DNA of 21,009 nucleotides. Origin: Amphibacillus indicireducens (lineage in GTDB: Bacteria > Bacillota > Bacilli > Bacillales > Amphibacillaceae). The translations under genes and the position numbers were made by a program. The notes below the pieces were generated by a model. The model was given only the letters and a program-made list of their open reading frames with translations. It searched no databases and was not told the DNA's origin. The stretch spans positions 1 to 21,009 of the forward strand of contig NZ_BAABDL010000101.1 of assembly GCF_039539605.1 (NCBI RefSeq), given 5' to 3'. Positions 7,709 through 15,073 of this stretch are shown one piece after another; within the stretch, counting starts at the first letter, position 1; each line of letters starts with the position of its first letter.

Positions 7709-7734
7709 AATCGACATCATCGTGTCGATTTTTT
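7709..7734 (+). terminator. Rho-independent terminator after the membrane-protein cluster
   Basis: The stem AATCGACA/TGTCGATT is a perfect 8-bp pair with a 6-nt loop (TCATCG). It is followed directly by a T-run that merges with the stem end. It lies 42 nt after the last membrane-protein gene and closes the same-strand cluster. Confidence 0.85.
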
Positions 7735-7797
7735 GTTGTATAGAAAATTATAAAATCCGTTAGTTGTGGATGACTTTGTGTTTGTCCGGTATCTAAG

Positions 7798-8109
7798 GAT
7801 CTTTATCAGTAAAGCCTAATGATTTGTCGTTATTCATTGGATATCAAGGCAATTTTAAGTTAGATACCTGATGATTAGCTCTTATTCGTTCCCCCTATGA
7901 CGATTTTCCGATGAGACAGGGTATGATTAAGTGCTATTCGTTACCTCTAGAAAGATTTTCCGATGAGACGGGGTATGATTAAGTGCTATTCGTTACCTCT
8001 AGAATGATTTTCCGATGAGCCAGGGTACGATTAAGGGCTATTCGTTCCCCCTATGACGAATTTCCGATGAGACAGGGCACGATTAGCTCTATTCATTACA
8101 TCTCTGATA
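7798..8109. repeat. Tandem array of about six 52-bp units
   Basis: Units begin at about 7798, 7850, 7902, 7954, 8006 and 8058, a constant 52-bp step. The middle units are nearly identical: core ATTTTCCGATGAG, then GGGTATGATTAAG, then CTATTCGTTACCTCTAG. The outer units are progressively degenerate, which suggests growth from the middle and decay at the edges. The period is not a multiple of three and there is no ORF through it, so it is non-coding. Two more copies occur in inverse orientation at 20748-20851. Confidence 0.85.
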
Positions 8110-8224
8110 ATTTTTTTATTTTTTAATGATTAAAATATTCCTTTTTTGTCCTAAAGTTTGAGTTCTGCTATTATTTATTCTGCTTATTTAAGTATAGCTA
8201 GAATATATCGGGTTAAATCTAGCT

Positions 8225-8238
8225 TTCAAACGGTTACA
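8225..8238. promoter_or_regulatory. cre-like site upstream of the GH43 gene
   Basis: TTCAAACGGTTACA resembles the CcpA-binding cre consensus TGWAARCGYTWNCW with about two mismatches. It shares the core AAACGGTTACA with the site before the GH3 gene. A weak promoter with -35 GTTACA (8233-8238), a 16-bp spacer and -10 TATAGA (8255-8260) may overlap it, in which case CcpA binding would block the -35. Confidence 0.5.
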
Positions 8239-8300
8239 TCTAATCTAATCGTTTTATAGAATGGTATTAAATAGGCAGAATATGATGGGGGTGAAAATTT

Positions 8301-10916
8301 TTGAATGATAAAATTAAAATGATAGGCATTATTTTATTAGTTGTTGGATTAATTATTACAATTGTTTTATTAGTTAATTCAAATGATTCGAAGGTGGCTG
8401 TGGAAGAGGATCCAGTGGATGAACCGACAGAAGAGGTAACCGAAGATACAGAAGCTGTGATTGAAAGTAATAAAGAGTTAATTGAAAATGGTGGCTTTGA
8501 AGATGGGCGGGAGCCGTGGATCAATTATCGTTCTGCGCAGATTGAGGTTACTGATGAGGAAGCACATAGTGGTTCTTATAGTTTATTAGTGACTGATCGC
8601 GTGGCAACGGTTGATGGACCACAACAGTTGCTTACTGAAAAGGTTAGGGCTGGTGGGACGTATCAATTTTCAGCTATGATTAAGTATGTCGACGGACCGG
8701 ATCAGAAGGGATTTAATTTTAATATTCAAAATGGACCGAGTTGGGAAAACATTGATGTGATGGCAAGTTCAACGATTAGTAAAGGCGAATGGAGTTTGAT
8801 CGAAGGGACGTATACGATTCCTGAAGATGCCGATTTATCACAAAACTTTATTTTTATTGAGACGTCTTATGCAGATCCAGCAGACCCAGAGACGGATTTA
8901 ATGGACTTCTATGTTGATGATGTCTCATTTGTTGATATTTCAGAGGTTCCTAATTTATTATCAAATAGTGATTTCGAAGCGGGGCTTGATCCGTGGGAAA
9001 ACTATGGTGATGCAGTTGTAGAGGCCACTGATCAAGAAGCTTACAGTGGTTCAAATAGTTTACTTGTTTCTGGAAGAAAGGCTTCAACGAATGGGCCAAA
9101 ACAAGATATCACGGGAATGATCGAAGCTGAAACAAACTATGAATTTTCAGCGTGGGTGAAGTACGATCAAGGTCCTGATGAAAAAGAATTTAATTATAAC
9201 ATTCAGAATGGTCCGAGTTGGGAAGGCATCGATGTGATGGGGACTTCAACAATTGCCAAAGGTGAGTGGGGCTTAATTGAAGGGACTTATACTGTTCCAG
9301 AAGATGCAGATCTATCTGAAGGATTTATTTTTATCGAAACATCGTTTGCTGATCCAGCAGATCCAGAAATTGATTTAATGGATTTCTATGTTGATCAAGT
9401 GACGTTTGGAAAAGCACGTCGAGCAGTTTCTGGTGAACAAGCTCAAGGTGTTGTTCATGAAGGTACTGAAGCAGTTGCTAGGACGCCTGGCAATCATAAT
9501 CCGCTTGTGAGTCATAAATTTGGTGCCGATCCAAACGTGATGACTTATGATGGCAGAGTTTATGTGTATTTAACGAGTGATGAATATGAATATGATGCAC
9601 ATGGAAATGTCGCTGATAATTCTTATGCTGGGATTAATACGATCACTGTTTTATCATCGGCAGATATGGTTAACTGGACAGATCATGGAGAGGTTCCGGT
9701 TGCTGGTCCAAATGGTAAGGCGCAGTGGGCGGTTAACTCATGGGCTGTTGCTGTTGGTCATAAAGAAATTGATGGGGAAGATAAGTTTTTCATGTACTTC
9801 TCTAATAATGGATCGGGAATTGGCGTGTTGCAAGCAGATTCTCCGCTAGGGCCATGGGAAGATCCGATTGGTCGAGCCTTAATTGATGGCAGTACACCAG
9901 GTACTCAAGGTGTGCTGTGGATTTTTGACCCGGCTGTTTTAATTGATGATAATGGGGATGGTTATCTCTATTATGGCGGAGGCGTTCCAACAAGTGGTGG
10001 GGAACCTACTCAAGAAGAAGCTGAACACCCACAAACTGCAAGGGTGATCAAACTGAGCGATGACATGATTGACACAGTTGGTGAGGCACAATTAATCGAT
10101 TCACCTTACCATTTTGAGTCGAGTGGGATTCATAAGTACAATGGGAAGTATTACTACACGTATAGTACGAATTTCTCTGGAGAACGTGGAGACGATGATC
10201 CGGGATATGCAGATATTGCTTATATGATGAGTGATCATCCGATGGGGCCGTTTACTTATCAAGGTGTTGCTTTAAGAAATGGATCTGAATTCTTTGGTGT
10301 CGGGGGTAATAACCACCAAGACTTCTTTGAATTCAAAGGTCAATCATATGTTGCCTATCATGCACAGACTTTAGGAAAAGCATTGGATACAGTACAGGGC
10401 TACCGCTCGCCACATATCAATAAAATTGAGTATGATGGAAATGGTAATATTATTGATACGATTGCTGATATGGAAGGGGTCGAGCAAATCGCTAACTTGA
10501 ATCCATATCAAAGAATTGAAGCAGAGACGATTGCGTGGAGTGCTGGAATAGCGACGCAAGACTCAGAAGCACCAGGCAGTATGTTAGAGGATATGAATCT
10601 TCATGTGACAGATATTCATGCCGGCAACTGGATCGCTGTTTCTCAAGTTGACTTTGGTTCAAATGGCGCGAAAACTTTTGCCGCCAATGTTGCAGCGACT
10701 GTTGGTGGTACAATCGAGGTTCGCCTAGGTAGTGCAGATGGTGAACTGATTGGTACACTTGAAGTGAGTCCGACTGGTGGGGAAGAAGAGTGGGCTGTTT
10801 TTGAGACAGATGTTGATAGCGTCTCAGGTGTTCACGATGTTTACTTTGTATTTACTGGTGAAGGAGACGATCAGTTATTCAACTTTGATTACTGGACGTT
10901 CACAGAAGCAAACTAA
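8301..10916 (+). CDS. Membrane-anchored GH43 glycosidase with two CBM4/9-like and one CBM6-like module
   Basis: This 871-residue surface enzyme has an N-terminal membrane anchor (residues 7-25) without a clear cleavage site or lipobox, then an acidic linker (about 30-58). Two tandem CBM4/9-like modules follow (61-210 and 218-369), offset by 159 residues and very alike. The GH43 five-bladed propeller domain covers about 398-725, and a C-terminal CBM6-like module about 735-871 (starting YQRIEAE). The GH43 catalytic triad is visible: base Asp410 (FGADPNV), pKa-modulating Asp543 (IFDPAV) and acid Glu606 (FESSGI). Related multi-modular GH43 enzymes act on xylan or arabinoxylan as arabinofuranosidases, xylosidases or endoxylanases; specificity cannot be read by eye. 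The start is TTG, 7 nt after GGGGGTG. It is a single-gene unit ending at the terminator 10931-10977, with a cre-like site upstream. It probably degrades or debranches polymer outside the cell. Confidence 0.9.
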   Translation: MNDKIKMIGIILLVVGLIITIVLLVNSNDSKVAVEEDPVDEPTEEVTEDTEAVIESNKELIENGGFEDGREPWINYRSAQIEVTDEEAHSGSYSLLVTDRVATVDGPQQLLTEKVRAGGTYQFSAMIKYVDGPDQKGFNFNIQNGPSWENIDVMASSTISKGEWSLIEGTYTIPEDADLSQNFIFIETSYADPADPETDLMDFYVDDVSFVDISEVPNLLSNSDFEAGLDPWENYGDAVVEATDQEAYSGSNSLLVSGRKASTNGPKQDITGMIEAETNYEFSAWVKYDQGPDEKEFNYNIQNGPSWEGIDVMGTSTIAKGEWGLIEGTYTVPEDADLSEGFIFIETSFADPADPEIDLMDFYVDQVTFGKARRAVSGEQAQGVVHEGTEAVARTPGNHNPLVSHKFGADPNVMTYDGRVYVYLTSDEYEYDAHGNVADNSYAGINTITVLSSADMVNWTDHGEVPVAGPNGKAQWAVNSWAVAVGHKEIDGEDKFFMYFSNNGSGIGVLQADSPLGPWEDPIGRALIDGSTPGTQGVLWIFDPAVLIDDNGDGYLYYGGGVPTSGGEPTQEEAEHPQTARVIKLSDDMIDTVGEAQLIDSPYHFESSGIHKYNGKYYYTYSTNFSGERGDDDPGYADIAYMMSDHPMGPFTYQGVALRNGSEFFGVGGNNHQDFFEFKGQSYVAYHAQTLGKALDTVQGYRSPHINKIEYDGNGNIIDTIADMEGVEQIANLNPYQRIEAETIAWSAGIATQDSEAPGSMLEDMNLHVTDIHAGNWIAVSQVDFGSNGAKTFAANVAATVGGTIEVRLGSADGELIGTLEVSPTGGEEEWAVFETDVDSVSGVHDVYFVFTGEGDDQLFNFDYWTFTEAN

Positions 10917-10930
10917 ATATAGAAAATAAA

Positions 10931-10977
10931 AATACTAGCTATTCAGTTTTTCAACTTGATAGCTAGTATTGTTTTTT
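10931..10977 (+). terminator. Rho-independent terminator of the GH43 gene
   Basis: A perfect 12-bp stem, AATACTAGCTAT (10931-10942) with ATAGCTAGTATT (10959-10970), has a 16-nt loop and is followed by GTTTTTT. It lies 14 nt after the GH43 stop codon. Confidence 0.9.
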
Positions 10978-11041
10978 GCTCTTAATCTCAAAGTGAATGT
11001 TAAATTAACGGTATTGAGTTGGAGTGATCAACACTCTTCAA

Positions 11042-11077
11042 TAAAAAATGAGCAATGTTTTATCTAAACAATGCTCA
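11042..11077 (-). terminator. Rho-independent terminator of the mazEF operon
   Basis: Read on the minus strand, TGAGCA, one mismatch, TGTTT, a 5-nt loop and the complementary arm are followed by a T-rich tail (ATTTTTTAT). The mazF stop codon (11075-11077) lies inside the upstream arm, so the terminator begins within the gene's last codon. Confidence 0.75.
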
Positions 11078-11413
11078 ATAGTCTATGAAAGTATGGATTC
11101 GGGTTATACACTTATCAAAGACATCATCTGGAGCCTTACCCACAACTTTCATATTTCTTGATCTCCAGTCAATACTTTTAATATGATCTGTCAAAATAAC
11201 CCCATCAACTTCTAATCCAATAGGTAACTCAATTTCAAAAGGATAACCTTTTTTCTGCTTAGTTATCGGGCAAACTATTGCTAAATTTAGTACCTCATTA
11301 AACTTTTTAGGGGAGATGACAATCGCTGGTCGATATCCTGCTTGTTCTCTACCTGATTGTGGCGTAAAGTTTAATAAAACCAAATCACCCTTCTCAGGTG
11401 CATTCATCACCAT
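11075..11413 (-). CDS. mazF: MazF-type endoribonuclease toxin
   Basis: This 112-residue PemK/MazF family toxin is an mRNA interferase that cuts single-stranded RNA at short motifs. Family hallmarks are present in order: KGDLVLLNFTP, the GREQAGYRPAIVISP strand-turn-strand, KQKKGYPFE, and DGVILTDHIKSIDWRSR. These closely follow the E. coli MazF pattern (GSEQAGHRPAVVLSP, KGYPFEV, KSIAWRAR), so the enzyme should be intact. The ATG is 8 nt after GAGGGG, which lies within the antitoxin gene, and the two genes overlap by 7 nt, giving translational coupling. It is neutralised by the upstream MazE-like partner. Typical Bacillus MazF (NdoA) proteins carry a different partner; this pair looks more like the E. 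coli type. Confidence 0.92.
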   Translation of the reverse strand: MVMNAPEKGDLVLLNFTPQSGREQAGYRPAIVISPKKFNEVLNLAIVCPITKQKKGYPFEIELPIGLEVDGVILTDHIKSIDWRSRNMKVVGKAPDDVFDKCITRIHTFIDY

Positions 11414-11646
11414 ACTTCATTCCCCTCTGGCTTGCCCCAATCAACATAATCATGTCTATTTTCATCTGTTACTCTGGCTAATAATTCATCTAATGTTGGC
11501 TCACCTTCAATTGGTTCGATAAAAATCCCTTTTTCTGATTCAGTAAATTTAACATCTGAACCATTAGAAATCCCGTATTTTTGTGCTAATCTTTTTGGAA
11601 TTCTAACCCCAATTGAATTTCCCCACTTTTGTGCAGTTGTTCTCAT
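11407..11646 (-). CDS. mazE: MazE-type antitoxin (AbrB-fold)
   Basis: This 79-residue antitoxin has an N-terminal AbrB/SpoVT swapped-hairpin DNA-binding domain (residues 1-47; KWGNSIGVRIPKRLAQ). Its acidic C-terminal tail wraps the toxin; LDELLARVTDENRHDYVDWG closely matches the end of E. coli MazE ([20 protein letters not shown]). A GTG at 11652 is in frame, but the ATG at 11646 is chosen because AAAGGAG lies 8 nt upstream of it and only 2 nt from the GTG. It binds MazF and, with it, should repress the operon through the 19-bp palindrome overlapping the -35 (11691-11709). The pair lies between two glycosidase genes. Confidence 0.9.
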   Translation of the reverse strand: MRTTAQKWGNSIGVRIPKRLAQKYGISNGSDVKFTESEKGIFIEPIEGEPTLDELLARVTDENRHDYVDWGKPEGNEVW

Positions 11647-11667
11647 ATTCACTTCTCCTTTCTTATC

Positions 11668-11709
11668 ATCATATCACGCCTTTTTAAGTTTGTATATACA
11701 GTATATACA
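11668..11709 (-). promoter_or_regulatory. mazEF promoter with overlapping 19-bp palindromic operator
   Basis: On the minus strand, the -35 TATACA (11691-11696), a 17-bp spacer and the extended -10 TGATATGAT (11668-11676) form a good sigma-A promoter. The -35 is embedded in a perfect palindrome, TGTATATAC-A-GTATATACA (11691-11709). Its position suits autorepression by MazE or the MazEF complex (inference from the known autoregulation of such operons). Confidence 0.7.
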
Positions 11710-11755
11710 TGGCGAGGAGTTTTATTCACTCAATAAATAATTTTCAAGGCTTATC

Positions 11756-11804
11756 AAAAAAATAGGTCATTTGAAAGTCTAGTTTGAGACAATTCAGATG
11801 ACCT
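11756..11804 (-). terminator. Rho-independent terminator of the GH3 gene
   Basis: On the minus strand, AGGTCAT, a mismatch and TGAA pair with TTCA and ATGACCT. An inner GTCT/AGAC pair extends the hairpin (11764-11804), and a T-rich tail follows (11756-11763). It lies 22 nt after the GH3 stop codon. Confidence 0.75.
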
Positions 11805-11826
11805 GCTTCATTGGATTTAAAATGAC

Positions 11827-14604
11827 TTAATCTATTTTAACAAATTGAATCGCTTCAATTTCTAGTCCTGGTTTAGTAAAATCTAGGCTTAATTCGTATA
11901 AACCAGCTTCAAGTTCAATCTTTGGTAGTTTACGTTTAATTGATTTTCCGTCTGTGCCGTTTGTTTGTGCGGTTGCGACGATTTCGCCGTTGATCACAAT
12001 GTTACACGCTGTTTGGGCAAGGTCAGTTCCTGGCGATGACATCTCAACAAACATTCGGTATTTACCAGCTTCTTCAACGTTAAAGAAAACAGTTGATGTT
12101 GCTGATGGGGTAACTACTCCATCTTCCGCCAAGTGGTGAACTTGTTCTGGCTGCTCATGGTGAGTCGGTGCTAGTTTTCCAAATGAGTCATCAAACGTTT
12201 GCTTACGATTAAAGACAGGTGCTTCGATTAAAAATTGACAAATATTAATCGCGGATCGTTGCAATTCACCAACAGTTAACGTGCCAGCCTCTAACGCGTC
12301 GATCGTCCGGTCCTCACTCGCATTCACTTCTGCTCCGTAGTTCGCGACAACCATATAGAGATCATTTTGTGCTCGAACCATATGATGAGTATTTCTCCTG
12401 TCAGCTTCACCCGCTTCAATCGGATCGTTCATATGTGCCCACCAGTCAGTCATCACAATCCCGTCAAAGCCCCATTCCCCGCGTAGAATCGTTGTGTTAA
12501 GGTCATAATTGGATGCTGTCCAGTGCCCGTTGATTGGATTATATGCTGTCATCATCCCTTTTGCGCCACCTTCTTTAACAATCATTTCAAACCCTTTTAA
12601 GTAAAGCTCACGTAGTGCACGCTCAGAGACGACTGCCTCAACTTTCGTTCGTGATTGTTCTTGGTTGTTGGCGGCAAAATGTTTTGGTGTCGCATGGGCG
12701 CCACCTTTGACAATCCCACGTGAATTTGCAACTGCCATCATGCCAGTTAAAAATGGATCTTCAGAAAAGTATTCGAAATTACGCCCATTAAGCGGATGGC
12801 GTCTTAAGTTCATTCCAGGCCCTAATAACATGTCAATTTGATTGCGAACAAGCTCTTTTCCTTCATAGACGTAAAGTTCTTCAACTAAAGCTTGATCCCA
12901 AGTGGCAGCGAGCAATGTTCCAATTGGCACTTGGGTTGCTTTTTGTCCTGTATCCATCCGAATCCCAGATGGCCCGTCTGCCGTACAAGCAACAGGTAAC
13001 CCATAGTTTAACAATGAATCACTGACACCACCAAAAGCTGAGGCAGTTCCAGGTGTAACGAGTGGACTAACCATTCCTTCACCACGAACGAGGGTCGCCA
13101 AATCTTGGTTGGAAAATTGTGCGACAAATGTTTCGATCGCTACTTTCCCTTCAGCAACATCTTGTAATTTATAGCCTTTATCACCCGTTTGTACAAGCGA
13201 CTCCGGCATTCTTGCTTCGATTCTCTCCTTAATTGAGCTTTGTCGAGTCGGTACATCAACATAAGTCTCTTGATAGCGCCCATCAGCTAACTTTTCACCC
13301 GGCTTAAGTCGCTTAAATGCTTCGACTGGAGCTAACGCCTCCTCTAGTTGTTCGACTAAACGTGTTTCTGAAACAAGATAACCTGCTTTCCCATCAACTT
13401 CAACTCGCTCCGTTTGTCTGACGCTTGATCCAATATGAAATAAATAATCACCAGCCTCAAGCACATAAGCTGACCGATAACCCGTCACCCCAGCATCATC
13501 GTATGAAGCAAATGAATCAACCGCAAACCGCAATGTTAACGTCTCTGATTCACCCGGCCCCAGTAAGTCAGTTTTTGCAAAAGCAACGAGTGACCGTGTT
13601 GGCTGACCAAGCTCACCCTGAGGTGCTTCAAGATAGACTTGAACGACTTCTTTTCCTGAAAAATTCTCCCCAGTATTTTTAACGGTTACTTCAAATTCAA
13701 TCTGCTCCAACCCTGCTGAGAGGACTGTGCGTCCAGGTGCGCAGTCGAGTTTAAATGTCGTATACGATAAACCAGAGCCAAATGGAAATTGAACTTTTTC
13801 TGGAGCAAATGTTTCAAAATAACGATAGCCGACATAAATATCCTCAGCATAAATATTTTTGAGATCATCACCATAGTTTGCAGATGATGGATAATCATCA
13901 ATTGAATAGGCGACCGTATCTGGTAGTTTTCCACTCGGTGTCACATCACCAACGAGGACGTCACTTGCCGCTCGGCCACCTTCCATCCCACCGTGCCACG
14001 TATAAATTAATGCTTGAATTGGATAATGCTCAAGCCAGCTCGTATCAATAATATTCGATGTATTTAAGACAACTACGACACGATCAAAGTGCGTCGTGAC
14101 AAGTTTGATCATTGTTAACTCATCATCTGTCAATAAGTAGCTTCCTTGTTCAGCGGCATTATCTTGATCTTCACCAGCGGTACGGCCGATTACGATGACG
14201 GCTTTATCTGACTCTTCACTGGCGTCCTTGACGATCTGGTCAGTCAGAGGCATCTCCTTTTGATGCCAAGGTTCTGCAGCCCAACCGCCACCTCCGTTAT
14301 CAAATGGATGATCTTGAATCCACTCATGATAAATTGTCGCTAAGTTTTCATTGATTACGAGTTGATTTTTTTCACGTAAACTATCAATTAAATTTGTTGT
14401 ATAGTTGACATTGACACTTCCGCCAGAACCCGTACCACTGCGATAATAGTCTGTTTGGACGCGCCCGAAAACTGAGATGCGCTCACCTTGTTGAAGCGGT
14501 AACGTGGCGTGATCATTTTTTAACAAAACAGCACCATCAGCAGCGACTTGACGACTAAATTCAGCAAATCCTTCTAACGGTACCCCGATTAATTGATTAT
14601 TCAT
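11827..14604 (-). CDS. GH3 beta-glycosidase with inverted domain order and C-terminal carbohydrate-binding-like module
   Basis: This 925-residue enzyme has no signal peptide, so it is probably cytoplasmic. The domain order is inverted relative to typical GH3. The alpha/beta-sandwich GH3_C domain comes first (about 15-285; VAADGAVLLKN, GDVTPSGKLPDT, FPFGSGLSYT). It is followed by a fibronectin-III-like domain (about 300-395), then the (beta/alpha)8-type domain (about 495-790), and a CBM6/35-like beta-sandwich (about 835-925). In the barrel, KHFAANNQE (from 641) and RNFEYFSEDP (from 608) line the sugar site. TDWWA carries the catalytic nucleophile Asp720. Such permuted GH3 enzymes include beta-glucosidases and beta-xylosidases that cleave imported oligosaccharides; specificity is open. 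The ATG is 8 nt after GGAGGT. It is divergent from the GH95-like gene, with a cre-like site upstream and a terminator at 11756-11804. Base composition looks more GC-rich than the membrane cluster. Confidence 0.9.
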   Translation of the reverse strand: MNNQLIGVPLEGFAEFSRQVAADGAVLLKNDHATLPLQQGERISVFGRVQTDYYRSGTGSGGSVNVNYTTNLIDSLREKNQLVINENLATIYHEWIQDHPFDNGGGGWAAEPWHQKEMPLTDQIVKDASEESDKAVIVIGRTAGEDQDNAAEQGSYLLTDDELTMIKLVTTHFDRVVVVLNTSNIIDTSWLEHYPIQALIYTWHGGMEGGRAASDVLVGDVTPSGKLPDTVAYSIDDYPSSANYGDDLKNIYAEDIYVGYRYFETFAPEKVQFPFGSGLSYTTFKLDCAPGRTVLSAGLEQIEFEVTVKNTGENFSGKEVVQVYLEAPQGELGQPTRSLVAFAKTDLLGPGESETLTLRFAVDSFASYDDAGVTGYRSAYVLEAGDYLFHIGSSVRQTERVEVDGKAGYLVSETRLVEQLEEALAPVEAFKRLKPGEKLADGRYQETYVDVPTRQSSIKERIEARMPESLVQTGDKGYKLQDVAEGKVAIETFVAQFSNQDLATLVRGEGMVSPLVTPGTASAFGGVSDSLLNYGLPVACTADGPSGIRMDTGQKATQVPIGTLLAATWDQALVEELYVYEGKELVRNQIDMLLGPGMNLRRHPLNGRNFEYFSEDPFLTGMMAVANSRGIVKGGAHATPKHFAANNQEQSRTKVEAVVSERALRELYLKGFEMIVKEGGAKGMMTAYNPINGHWTASNYDLNTTILRGEWGFDGIVMTDWWAHMNDPIEAGEADRRNTHHMVRAQNDLYMVVANYGAEVNASEDRTIDALEAGTLTVGELQRSAINICQFLIEAPVFNRKQTFDDSFGKLAPTHHEQPEQVHHLAEDGVVTPSATSTVFFNVEEAGKYRMFVEMSSPGTDLAQTACNIVINGEIVATAQTNGTDGKSIKRKLPKIELEAGLYELSLDFTKPGLEIEAIQFVKID

Positions 14605-14654
14605 TAGTCATACCTCCAATAGCTCAAAATAAATCATCTTTCTATTAGCTTATC

Positions 14655-14668
14655 AGAAAACGGTTACA
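14655..14668 (-). promoter_or_regulatory. cre-like site upstream of the GH3 gene
   Basis: In the direction of the GH3 gene the site reads TGTAACCGTTTTCT, which matches the cre consensus TGWAARCGYTWNCW except at position 6. It lies about 50 nt upstream of the start codon, probably close to the transcription start, consistent with CcpA repression when preferred sugars are present. Confidence 0.6.
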
Positions 14669-14947
14669 TTTGATACAGGAATAAGTAGTGGTGAATACTA
14701 GTGATAAAGAGAGATTGGCTAAACGATAAGGTAATAATCTATAAAAATAACTAGTAATTTTCGTTAAAATCTTGTATAACTAGTGTGAAAGCTTGATTTT
14801 GATTGGGTTTACTTCAGAGTAGAGAGGAAAAATGAGTCATCATCAGCTAGACAAATATTTAATCGCTTGATATAATCTGACACAAATAAAAAATAATTAA
14901 TTAAATTAATTTAACAAAGTATTTATCTGTGTCTATTTTAGTTAATA

Positions 14948-14976
14948 TTGACTAAAAGATTAAGGTTATTTAAAGT
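14948..14976 (+). promoter_or_regulatory. Candidate sigma-A promoter of the GH95-like operon
   Basis: A -35 TTGACT (14948-14953), a 17-bp spacer and a -10 TAAAGT (14971-14976) lie about 100 nt before the GH95-like start. The cre box begins 11 bp after the -10, at the expected transcription start region. Confidence 0.5.
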
Positions 14977-14986
14977 GTTATCACTT

Positions 14987-15000
14987 TGTAAGCGTTAACA
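14987..15000 (+). promoter_or_regulatory. Consensus cre site upstream of the GH95-like operon
   Basis: TGTAAGCGTTAACA matches all 14 positions of the cre consensus TGWAARCGYTWNCW. It lies just downstream of the candidate -10, a position where CcpA-HPr(Ser-P) blocks transcription start or elongation. This implies repression by glucose-like sugars of the glycosidase and its two-component system. Confidence 0.8.
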
Positions 15001-15073
15001 AAGTAACTGTTAGTTTAATGGAGAAGTAAAAATTAAAGACAATAAAATAATCTGAAGAAGGGATGAAGCTTAA

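Larger units (their letters stand above)
14605..15073. other. Divergent regulatory region between GH3 and GH95-like genes
   Basis: This 469-nt AT-rich non-coding stretch has no ORF of note. It holds the GH3 ribosome binding site (GGAGGT, minus strand), two cre-like sites (14655-14668 and 14987-15000) and a candidate promoter for the GH95-like gene (14948-14976). Three ACTAGT hexamers (14697, 14750, 14779) also occur, two of them within the 9-bp direct repeat ATAACTAGT. The length is generous for two promoters and suits additional control by the AraC-type regulator encoded downstream (inference). Confidence 0.6.

Noticed and set aside
7798..8109. Array considered as a CRISPR.
   Set aside because: The whole 52-bp unit is repeated without unique spacers, and no cas genes are near.
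8151..8165. AAAGTTTGAGT-like segment resembling the right end of the MITE-like element near the tandem array.
   Set aside because: Only about 9 of 13 bases match and no partner end is found upstream of the array.
8267..8524. Minus-strand Ser/Thr-rich ORF of 85 residues.
   Set aside because: It is antisense to the start of the GH43 gene, and its composition is the mirror of the acidic linker.
13425..13934. ORFs in other frames within the GH3 gene.
   Set aside because: They are shadow frames of a well-supported 925-residue enzyme.
14832..14870. Twelve-codon ORF (MSHHQLDKYLIA) after AGAGAGG, considered as a leader peptide.
   Set aside because: It is too short and lacks an attenuator-like structure downstream.
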